From contig JNET01030173.1 in the NCBI GenBank assembly GCA_000697455.1, positions 1-13,166 of the forward strand: DNA of 13,166 nucleotides, given 5' to 3'. Origin of the DNA: Basidiobolus heterosporus B8920. Lineage: Eukaryota; Basidiobolomycota; Basidiobolomycetes; Basidiobolales; Basidiobolaceae. Positions 1 through 9,590 of the stretch are shown here, one piece after another (the first letter of the stretch is position 1; the number at the start of each line of letters is the position of its first letter). The notes beneath the pieces were generated by a model. The model worked only from the letters and a program-made list of their open reading frames with translations, was not told where the DNA came from and ran no database searches. The translations under genes and the position numbers were made by a program.

Positions 1-817
<817 letters not shown>

Positions 818-1134
818 TCTGTTTCGTAGTTAGTGATGGTTGTTTGTGGATCTACGTCAATAAACAAATCAGCTTGTTCACCTCAGTTACATGCATGTTG
901 TTTAGAAGTGTTGGACTATGGTGAATTCATTCTCGCTTTTTAACAGGTGTTTAACTGGTTTATTGGTCAAGATCCATAAATAGGATGAATAGCATGATAA
1001 AGAATTGATTAGGCGATAAAGGATGCAAGGGATTGGCTCAAGGCATTGGCTTTCATTTTCCGCCTGTCCTGGAGACGGACTCATTGAAAACTAATCTGTT
1101 CATGATGGTTAGTATAGACACAGTGGGCAACAAT
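818..1134. other. Tail-to-tail 3' junction of eL40 and CCDC6-like genes
   Basis: This 317-base stretch holds the 3' untranslated parts of two converging genes. AATAAA at 859-864 (+) is a fitting poly(A) signal 42 bases past the eL40 stop. TTTATT at 959-964 is AATAAA on the minus strand and suits the CCDC6-like gene, about 170 bases past its stop. The small minus-strand open frame at 902-1084 resembles nothing I know and lies within the expected CCDC6 3' UTR. I see no RNA gene or repeat. Confidence 0.65.
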
Positions 1135-2875
1135 CTATGGGAGATAGCTCAACAGACCAGTTCTAGGCTTGTGGGCAAGAGAGGGCGGTGAGTTTTGGGC
1201 ATTTTGGGCGTTTTGCGTGCTTTGCGGGGTCTCTGTTGGGAATTGAAATTCTTGAGGGACCAATGATTTCAATATTTGCGTTTGATCTCCGCTAGACATG
1301 GAGCGGCGGGTACGCTATATCCGTACAAGATTAGTATATTTCATGCCAACCAGCCCCAGTAAAAACCATACAACATACATGCTTTGAAGAAGCGTTGCTG
1401 AACCGCATGAACGAGGGAACGGCACTTGAGAGCTTTGGATGAGTACACGTTTACATCACTAACATAGAATTGTACTCACCTTTCGGACAAAAGGTCGTCA
1501 ACGGGAAGGCTACTTTTCTTACGCAACTCAATCAATTCATTCTTGTAGATCTTGAGTTGGTTGTACGTGGCGGTAACTACAGGTGAGTAAAGTTAGGAAT
1601 TGTCCAGGGAACACAAACCAATCACTACTTCAAGCATACATTCTTTTTCGAGCTCAGTTTGCTTAATGCGCAAGGCGGTCACCTCAGCCTTCAGAACTTC
1701 GGTGACAGCGTGGGATGAAACGCTGACATCCGATGAGGAGGGGGAATGTGTCGGTCTCCATCTGTGACTGAATAAAAACGTGTTAGAGTCAGTGGCATAA
1801 ACTCAAGTTAACCAAGAACATATCGTACGCAGGGGGAGACGAAGAGAGTGATGGAGAGGGTGGGCTTGTTCCCAAATCCTTTTGAGACTGCTCTAAACGC
1901 AAAACATCAAGCTGTTTTTGAAGTCTGTTCACCATAAACTCTTGTTCTTGTTCAAGCGCATTTTCTAGATCAATCTTTTCTTTTTGAAGCTGTATATCTG
2001 AATTAGTGAACATCCTTCCTAAAGATACTTCTAAATTCCCAATACCTGGGATAATTTTCTTTGCAATGTGTTGGTGAGATACTCTTCTTCGCGTTCAACC
2101 TGAACCAGTAGTTCTGCCTTTTCTTTCTTTAAATTGGCGATATTTTTAAGGAGTTTGTTGGAAATATACTCCTCCTCTTGTTCAGCTGATGCATGCTACA
2201 AGCTTACTTAATGAACTGCATGAGAAATAGAGATGTTCCAAAGAATGACAAACCATATCAACAGTAAGCTGCTTAAGTGTCTGATTTTCGTGGCGCAAAA
2301 TATTAACGTGACCGATCTCCATTTCCAAATCAAACTGCAGTCTCTTGATAGCACGTTCCTGCTCTTGTGAACGCTGAATGTATTCTTGGAGGATCTTTTT
2401 AAGTTCCACTACATTGTCAGTATCTGAAAGTACAGGAGCAGTAGTAGTAGTAGTAGTCTTTCCCTCAAGATCCGCTTTACTCTTACGGTTCTAAAAACAT
2501 CGGTTAATCGTGCATGTCTACAACCACCTGGAAAAAGTCAAGCCATTCTTACTTGATTCAGTTGATATTCGAGGGAATTTTTCATACACTTCTCTCCCTG
2601 TTCGACTTGAGTCAATATTTGATCACGAACCTATGCCGAAGGCCAAACAAAAGGAATCAACGAGTTATTTACTAGTCCGGAAAGTGTTTGTGACTACTGA
2701 GGTAAGCACAAATTAAAAAGATGTATCGTACATTCAGATCGTCGACAGTCTCTTGACGGTGTTTTCCAAAGACACGAAGTTTTTCGGTAAGACGGTTGAT
2801 CTGATCCTTTTGTTCTTGAAGGACTGTTTGTAAGTGAGCCACTTCTCCGTTGGTTGTATTCTCTGATTGTGACAT
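1135..2875 (-). CDS. CCDC6: CCDC6-like coiled-coil protein (DUF2046/H4 family), 8 exons, 390 aa
   Basis: The exons, in transcription order, are 2875-2732, 2630-2553, 2490-2254, 2195-2046, 1989-1829, 1767-1619, 1576-1480 and 1291-1135. All phases agree. Most of the protein is coiled coil. Residues 158 to about 233 contain three 29-residue repeats, each starting E-x-E-x-E-[YF] and continuing (I/L/V)xNxL ([33 protein letters not shown]). They end in [14 protein letters not shown], which closely follows human CCDC6. A proline/serine segment ([15 protein letters not shown]) follows, as in CCDC6, then another heptad stretch and a Q/N-rich tail. A run of six threonines from an ACT microsatellite lies in exon 3. 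Human CCDC6 (474 aa) is a cytosolic and nuclear phosphoprotein tied to ATM-checkpoint signalling and 14-3-3 binding; the fungal role is unknown. Two donors are GTTTGT, a weak form. The 188-nt intron before the last exon is unusually long for this window. The family is fairly sure; single splice points less so. Confidence 0.82.
2438..2457. repeat. Trinucleotide microsatellite (AGT/ACT)6 coding poly-threonine
   Basis: Tandem AGT units on the plus strand read as six ACT (Thr) codons on the minus strand inside exon 3 of the CCDC6-like gene, just before the main coiled coil. Such runs often vary in length between strains. Confidence 0.85.
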
Positions 2876-2952
2876 GTTCCTTGGGCTGTATCACTTGCGC
2901 GAAGAAAGAACGTCGTGATAATGTTTAAGGCGAAACAAACGAGTGAAAGAAA
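2876..2952. promoter_or_regulatory. Short head-to-head promoter (CCDC6-like / helical-repeat gene)
   Basis: Only 77 bases separate the CCDC6-like start on the minus strand from the first plausible ATG of the plus-strand gene. If the downstream ATG at 3060 is used instead, the gap is 184 bases. I see no clear TATA box. The compact spacing implies a shared, two-way promoter. Confidence 0.5.
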
Positions 2953-5900
2953 ATGACGCCAGCAGGGAAATCTCTGGAGGCGGTTGGACTGTTGAAAGAC
3001 CTTTCAATGATAGGCAGCTATATTTATATCTATTTAGCGGAGTGGATCATTCAAGATTGATGGAGTTGGAAATGAAAATCAGCACATATATCGGTGGATT
3101 TAAATCAACTGATGTATTAAATGATTTCCATCTAAAATCACTCTTCCATATGAATTACCAGTCAATCATATTGGTTCATTTCTTGCGTTGGCTGCCCGAG
3201 TTCCGTATCACACGAAGACAGAGTTAGAGGGTATGGTGCTTCTAGGCCTCGATTCCGAGAAACCTGAACAAATAACCACAGAGCTGATCGTAACAGAAAC
3301 CAAGAAATTCTCCCTGGGAAAGGCCCTATATTTGTTGTTAAATACCAATGAGCAAGCCTTCAACTCGGCCACAAAATCCTCGCAAAATGTTTCCAGTAAA
3401 TATCCCCTTTCTTCTTTGTTATATTTTATGTAAGACAGATAATAACAAGATCATGGAAGCGCCTTTAACCCTTGCGCTAGAGTCTTTGGTAGATACCATT
3501 AATGGTTCGGGAGGATTGAGTACTGAAGAGAAGTGTAAAAATTTGTTAGAAGTCGTGACCCCATTAGAGAGTAAGGTACTTGATCTTACTAGGCTATCTT
3601 TTAAGAGCATTTTATTTACTCTATTTTTCAGCTTCTAAGACGTGGGAAAAGTGAAGAGAAAAAAGCAGCGCTTCGTATTTTGAGCTGGCTTGCTAGAGGC
3701 CATTTCCGGGATATATTTCAGGAAGCATTAGTAGAACAGTTACAGGGTTCAGACAAACGAAATAAATTAGGTGTTGTGTTGCTTTTGGATCATCTATTAA
3801 CTGAAGTGAAAAAAGCCCCCAATACACTTGTCAAGGGTCTAGGTATTCAAGAGATGCAAGAAGACCAAGGTAATAAGAAATTGAGAGATACATCTAGTAT
3901 CTACAAGAGACCTCTGGTAACTAAGGCTTTTCTCATAGAAGACTTCTTCAATATCGATGCTTCCACCCTCTTTATATCTGCTTTGTCGAATATAGTGCGT
4001 AGAGATAGGTATTGTGATTGATTGATAGATAAAGTAGAATGCAAGCGCTCTAGTAACGATTTACTCTTACCTTAGTATGCTTTCAGTAGATGGCGCATTA
4101 AAGCCCACAACACTGACCACCACCGCGGTAACTGTAGCGTTACATATTTCACGCAGAATGCTCACAGCATGCAAGAAAGAAAAAGAAAGCCCGGATGCTA
4201 CTCATTTGACTCATGCCAGTATTAAGCACATCGTCATCATTCAAGAGATTATACACATGGTGAAGCAACTACAGAAGGTAAGCCTCTTATATGACGTTTC
4301 CATCGACTAGGCTTTAAAAATATGATCTCTCGTGTAGTGGTATCAATCTCACAACACGTTCCTCTGTGAGGGATTTGAGGAGGTGGTAAACATGCTGGAG
4401 GATCAAATCAGGGTCAGAACCACCTCAAACACGTTTATTGACGGTATGCACCAATGAATTGCGCTTAGGATCGTTAACTCTACTCACATGCTTGCTAGGT
4501 GAGTACAGCATATGGTGGCCTCATCTTTCCTTGTATTTGGATCCTCAAAACCTAAATCTGAGTGAACGTTCAATTCAGAAACATATGACCAAGCTCTTTG
4601 ATAAGGTATCGTGTTGCTTCTTTACGATCTATCTGCTCTTTACTGACATTAAACCGCAGGAAAGCGAGAGGCTACTGGATACTCACCACCGCCTCGTCTG
4701 TTGTGCATTGTTTTTTGGATACAGAGACGACCCTTTCTGGAATAGACTTCACGAGTTCACGATTGCTGATGGATCCGGAACTATCGGTGTGGACAAAGCG
4801 TTTCTCCAGTTGATCGAGACAGTGGTAAGGGTTAGAACCAGTTGCCAAAGTCTACATAGTGCTCATTGCAATGCATCCAGATAAATGGCCCTGGCCCTGG
4901 CCATACGATTGCCTTCTCTATGCTGAAGGGATTTATAGATAAATCAAGTGATTCTCAGCTCATGCTTGAGTCAGTACTTAGCCATCTTCTTACTCTACTG
5001 AATGAGGACGATACCGTATCCGACGCAGCTATCAGATTCTTGGCTGATTGCTTCCCGATGCATTCTGGCATATCAGGTTGGCCGAAATTATACGAAGCAT
5101 CGTCCTTCATCTCAGAATCCTAACATCCAACCCATTTTCTTCAACTGTTTAGACGAAATTATTCATCATGCCGTGAACCGGCTCGGCTCAGAGGAATTCG
5201 CACAAAAGAAGAACGCCATGCGATTGCTAGAGAAGATATTTAGAAGCCACTATGGTGTATTCTTAGCCACCCAGTCTCTAGAGCAGAGGTATTTTGTCCA
5301 ATCACACGTAACATATCTCTTGCACCTAACAGCTCCTGTAGGGACTCGCTCCGAGATAAGCTATTTGACAGAATGTCTGATGAGCAAGTTGTGCTAAGGA
5401 ACCTAGCGGCCAAGATTTTGGCTTATTTCGGTACTTTCAAGCAAAGCATTCATTCCAAGTTGCAACAACCACTCACGGTACCATGCAGACCCTTTAGATA
5501 CTTTTTCAAGACTGTCAAAGCGTCTGATTAGCCATGATCCCGCTACACGCTCTTCGGCGAGTTCTGCCTTGACTTCCATGTTGGATGAACACAGTCGTAA
5601 TGCGAAGGGGATCCTGTCCTTGCTGGACTTGCTTAGGTACATATAGCATCCGGATACGTATCTTTCTGCACATATTGCCCGTACCAACGCCTTTTGTTCA
5701 TACCTAGGAATCTAGCCAAGTCAGAAAACTCGGTAGATGCCAATCCAGCATTGTCTCCACCCTCCAATCCAGGCCAAATACGCAGTGATATGGCAGTATT
5801 TTCTCAACGTGACGTTAGGCAAGACACGCAAAAACAAAGTACCACTATTGACATTCCTCGTTTCTCCACAACGCTTACCTTACTAACTACTCTTAGTTGA

Positions 5901-7775
5901 GCGACTCTTTGATCTGATCAAAAAATGGTCAGAGTCGGTGAGTGCTGATTTAGTATCCAAAGAGAGGTCTAAAGCCCATTTTACTGAGCCTGTTTACTGT
6001 AGATCCCTGAGCAATTATGGAGTGATCTGGTCAAACCATTGCTGAAGAAATCCTACGCTTTCCCCAAGGATGCGATCTTGATTCGATTCTGGAACACCAT
6101 TTCGGAAACGTTAGGAAGAAACCCGCACTCAGTAAACGAGCTACTTTCCGAGATTACCAAAACCTTGGTTTCTCAGCCAAAGTACGGATTCAGTAAACTC
6201 TTGAATTTTCTCAAGCTCATGATCAACGACTAATATTGCCCAAGGTTGACTCGGGAAATCCTAGACTCTAATTCTGAAGAATCTTCGTTAGAAATGCAGT
6301 CCCTCTTGTTTCTACGCCTTCATCCTTTGTTGATTTTGAAGGTATGCCGACCAAGATTATCATGGATTTGATCAAAGATATTTATCAATACTATCGCTAT
6401 GCTTGAATCTCAGACCCTTCCAGCCCATTGCTTCGAACACATAGTTTCTGCCGAAGTGGCCCAATTCGGGACTTCGTTGTTGCACTTCTCGATAGCATGC
6501 ACATCGGAGCATAGTTCTGAGGGTCAGGGAGGTACCGTCGAATCCTTTTCTTCCCAGATATACGAAAGATGCAACGATGACTTGGAATTCCCTCAGATCC
6601 GTACAATGGCGATGGAAATTCTTTCTAGAATACCTGAGTCGATTCACTTAATCGCTGACAAGTTGAACACACTATGTAAGGCCACTCCAAAAGACTATCT
6701 GAACATCAAACACTGGGTATTCGGCTACTGTCAATGGTTCATTCAGACGTTCAGTAGTCCGAGACGCCAGGACATGCTAGATGAACGAGAAATACGTATT
6801 ATACACGAAGTCGTGTCCGACAACTTCAAGATGCTTCTGCAATGGAAATCTACGGATGGTACGTTCTTCTTCACATCGGGACGTGGAGTGGTTAGGGTTA
6901 GGGTTGACTAACGACATTGAATCTTATTTAGAGAATCTAGTCAAGTTACAACTGGGTTGCATGGACACTTTATCATTGATGTTGACTTTGTGTGGGTCTG
7001 AAGTATTAAAGAATTCATGTCCCATTGTTGAAATTGAGGACGACCGCATAAACATCAAGGATTCTATATTTGAGTTCACTCTACGATTCACTTTGTCGAA
7101 TTTATCTCTACTTGAGAATTTGAATGAGGACCAAGGACAGCTATCTACTTGTATGGCCAATGTCGTTGTTATGACCATCAAGAGACTAAGCAACCAGCCT
7201 CTGGGAACTACGGGACAAACCACAAACGTAGACTTCGACAAGAATTTGCTGAAAGCTTTTGCTGATCGCACAATACCTGTGCTTATGAACACCGTCAGTA
7301 TTGCCACCGAGACTCCTGAGTTCGCCACCACAGGAGCTGCATGTTTTCAGGTAATGTTCGAAGCCTAAGTTCGAGATAGAATTGGTATTAAGTTGTCATC
7401 GCATTTCCAGGGATTATTCCACTACTCCTACTTGATTCCTGAGCACATCAACCGCGGAGAGCTTATCGAGCTAACCATCAAAGGAGTTCGCTCCGATGAA
7501 TCTCAGGTAACTTCAAGAACGCCCAGTGTCCTATTTTCCTTAACTTACCAAGAATGACTGTCTAGTTACGCTTGGGTTCCCTTAAACTTCTCATGTCGTT
7601 GCTGGCGACCAGCGCTACACACCAGGCGATAGATTATGCTTTGAATCCTATTACAATCAAGCAACTTCGTGAAGGGATACATGCATTACGCGGCAGTGTT
7701 AACAATGAAGGCTCGAAAAACCAAGAAATCCACATTCTGGTTGACAAATTAGAGAATATTTTAGAGAATTGTTAG
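2953..7775 (+). CDS. Large unrecognised helical-repeat (HEAT/ARM-like) protein, 21 exons, about 1,202 aa
   Basis: Exons read as 2953-2990, 3038-3093, 3162-3395, 3439-3575, 3632-4008, 4076-4277, 4338-4443, 4499-4605, 4660-4824, 4881-5076, 5153-5288, 5342-5430, 5489-5636, 5708-5838, 5897-5937, 6003-6181, 6245-6341, 6414-6858, 6932-7350, 7411-7506 and 7566-7775. All phases are consistent; introns are 43-76 nt. If the weak first intron (donor GTTGAA) is wrong, ATG 3060 starts a 1,182-aa form. The protein is almost wholly leucine-rich amphipathic helix pairs, as in alpha-solenoids, for example KAALRILSWLARGHFRD, LRNLAAKILAYFDPLDTF and LRLGSLKLLMSLLATS. I see no enzymatic motif, signal peptide or membrane segment. 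A polar, disordered-looking stretch (about SENSVDANPALSPPSNP) sits mid-protein. Size and fold recall scaffold proteins of DNA repair or meiosis (FANCI, FANCD2, MEI1), and it converges on a RAD51D gene. However, I could align it to none, so no function is assigned. ATG choice and exons 1-2 and 14 are the least certain parts. Confidence 0.75.
6891..6906 (+). repeat. Telomere-type (TTAGGG)2 repeat inside an intron
   Basis: Two perfect TTAGGG units (6892-6903) followed by TT lie in the intron at 6859-6931 of the helical-repeat gene. They sit directly before the branch site TTGACTAAC, about 27 bases ahead of the acceptor TTTAG. Confidence 0.85.
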
Positions 7776-7795
7776 ATCATGGGTTTGTGCTCGCC

Positions 7796-7810
7796 AATAA
7801 AGCTTTTATT
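7796..7810. terminator. Palindromic two-way poly(A) signal
   Basis: AATAAAGCTTTTATT reads AATAAA on the plus strand (7796-7801) and AATAAA on the minus strand (7810-7805). It lies 20 bases past the stop of the helical-repeat gene and 110 bases past the stop of the RAD51D-like gene. One short element can therefore serve both converging transcripts, whose 3' ends would overlap. The rest of the 145-base junction (7776-7920) shows no other structure. Confidence 0.7.
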
Positions 7811-7920
7811 GTAATATACCATCTTTGGTAAATATATCTCGGACGTACATACAGCATTAATGCCCATCTTTAGCATAATCCAGCTTGATTCAGCTCCACT
7901 TGAGTTACCGAGCCTATATC

Positions 7921-9391
7921 CTAGAAAAGGTCTTGGATTAGCAAGAACACAGTCGAAGAGATGCGAGGATGACCCACCGATCTAAGAGACTTGAGAATCT
8001 GGCAATCTATGGTTGTTTTCCGGTACTTTTCGTACTGGGTTGCCTCCCGACTCCGGGTTAGAAACACTTGGATATAAGGAAGGCTGGACCAAGCTCCTCC
8101 TAGCGCCGGTTTGGTGCTGGCCTTGTTCAGAGAGCCTCGTTCTGGATTTAAATGGTTCCCAACAGCTGAATTGATTATCTAGCAAGCTGAGTGAATATAT
8201 CGTTCCCATATAATGTAGGCCCCATCATCTTACCAGTACCACCAGGTTGTGTTCTTGTGCCAACTGTTGAAGCATTCTAAATGCAGAGTACATCATTGCT
8301 CGGCCTGAAATGAAATGGATTCATCAGTCAGTTTGTTCAAGGTCCACCGACCACTGTATACCTTTGATATAAGCAACGCCAATAATCGGAGAGAATATGC
8401 TAGTAATCGAGTCTATCACCAGAAGCTTGCAATTGCTCTGTAAGCAATAGTTAGAGCCAAACACGAGGTGGTTGATTCAGTAGCCTTTACCCATTCTTTC
8501 AAATGCGCTCTGGTGGTTTCCAGGAAAGTCATAAACGAATACATGTCACTGCATTGCGAGTACTTTATACGACTCGCTAGTTTGTCTGCACCTATCTGAA
8601 GACCGGCTTAGACCGCGTGTGATCCCACGTCGAGGCTTCGTGCTGACTTACCTCAGTGTATCCACGATTATGAACTATCTCGGCGACCCGGGACAAAGAA
8701 AAGTTCCGACTGATATCTAAATATATAACACATGCCGAGATATCCTGAGCTAAGATCAAGCCGGTCATTTGTAAAGCAAGCTATGGTTTAAACGAGATAT
8801 GAGCCAGCCACTTGAGAAAACTCGTTAATATATTAGGGTTACTTGAGTTTTTCCAGTGCCCGGTGGTCCGCTCACTTCATTTACCTCCTGTGAGAAGAAG
8901 CCACCTCCCAACTGCTGATCTATCCTAGAACAGTGTCTATTGTCAGACTTGTCAAGGCTTTTAAAGCTAACTAACTTGCTTTCACCTTTCACTTCCCGTA
9001 CTTATGATAAATCGTCTTGAATTCTCTTTAAGGAATATCTCACTAGCTAGTTGGCAGTCTACCTGACTCGAGTTTAGTACCCGAGCTTCAAACTGTTTTA
9101 AAGCCTAGTTTACGAAGTTTAAGCAAGGAAGAGAAGAGTGAGAGAGAATTTAAGGAGTACGGCTCTTTACTTTAATAGGGATCTTTGTTTTATCAAGTAG
9201 ACTATTCAATTCAGCTAATAGGAAGTCTTGATCTAAATAGGAGTTGGGTCAAAGTAAGAAGCAGGACAAGTACCAAGCCAAACCGAACGCAAATTACCCG
9301 TTTTGATGCCTATTTCATGAAGTTGTGCTAAATACACTTCCACTTGTTCTCTTTCGAATTCTGGGAATTCAAGTGAAGTTAGCCTGGCCAT
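7921..9391 (-). CDS. RAD51D: RAD51D-type RecA-family recombination protein, 9 exons, 331 aa
   Basis: Exons, in transcription order: 9391-9298, 9232-9171, 9104-8986, 8924-8843, 8780-8652, 8595-8491, 8437-8362, 8304-8234 and 8178-7921. All phases agree and the 331-aa product matches human RAD51D (328 aa). The N-terminal domain has LAQLHEIGIKTDQDFL, like human LLRSHRIKTVVDLV. The linker FIISTGSERIDQQLGGGF matches ILSTGIGSLDKLLDAG. Walker A is GPPGTGKT (111-118). VIYLDISRNFSLSRVAEI and RIKYSQCSDMYSFMTFL follow the RecA-core order. Walker B is LLVIDS (D206), then SIFSPIIG. The motif KPALGGAWSSLPYIQVFLTR matches KPALGRSWSFVPSTRILLD. RAD51D acts in the nucleus in the BCDX2 paralogue complex (RAD51B-RAD51C-RAD51D-XRCC2) that helps RAD51 in homologous recombination. 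An insertion of about 10 residues lies between VVLIIN and KPALGG, where the intron-8 acceptor is somewhat uncertain. XRCC2 is less likely, since it lacks the N-terminal domain. Confidence 0.93.
8833..8838 (+). repeat. Single telomere-type TTAGGG unit in a RAD51D intron
   Basis: One TTAGGG followed by TT lies in intron 4 of the RAD51D-like gene. On the coding strand it forms AACCCTAAT immediately after the donor GT. A single unit can arise by chance; it is noted because of the other copies in the window. Confidence 0.5.
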
Positions 9392-9590
9392 AGGAGTTAG
9401 AAAGTACTAAGGTGTTTATCTCACATGGATAAATCCTGGATCAATATAAGATATATCCTTAGGTTTCCCATCTGAGACTATCAATCTCGACGGACTTGGA
9501 AATCCTTGATCGTTTCGTGAATTTACACATGATACACACACATAGCATTCGAGGGCACCATACTTTTCTTCTTCGCCCTTTCGGACTAAC
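9392..9590. promoter_or_regulatory. 199-bp head-to-head promoter of RAD51D-like and NPRL3 genes
   Basis: The region lies between two start codons that face apart. A pyrimidine-rich stretch (CTTTTCTTCTTCGCCCTTTC) ends eight bases before the NPRL3 ATG, typical of a fungal initiation region. GATA-type sites are present at 9416-9420 (TTATC) and 9428-9432 (GATAA). These could bind nitrogen-regulatory GATA factors, but such short sites are common by chance. Confidence 0.55.

Noticed and set aside
2510-2716. Plus-strand open frame of 68 codons inside the CCDC6-like gene
   Set aside because: It is antisense to an exon (2630-2553) and two introns that fit the coiled-coil protein in phase with good splice sites.
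6924-7331. 135-codon minus-strand open frame
   Set aside because: It overlaps exon 19 of the helical-repeat gene, which has consistent phases and helical text; the antisense frame shows no family features.
2953-7775. The many frame changes as a sign of a pseudogene
   Set aside because: Every change falls at GT...AG boundaries of 43-76 nt, with phases that agree; no stop remains in the spliced reading.
2953-7775. Assignment to FANCI or FANCD2
   Set aside because: Comparison from memory found no shared sequence blocks; only size and solenoid character agree.
7921-9391. Assignment to XRCC2 or RAD51 itself
   Set aside because: The N-terminal domain, length and KPALG...W pattern fit RAD51D best; RAD51 would be much more conserved.
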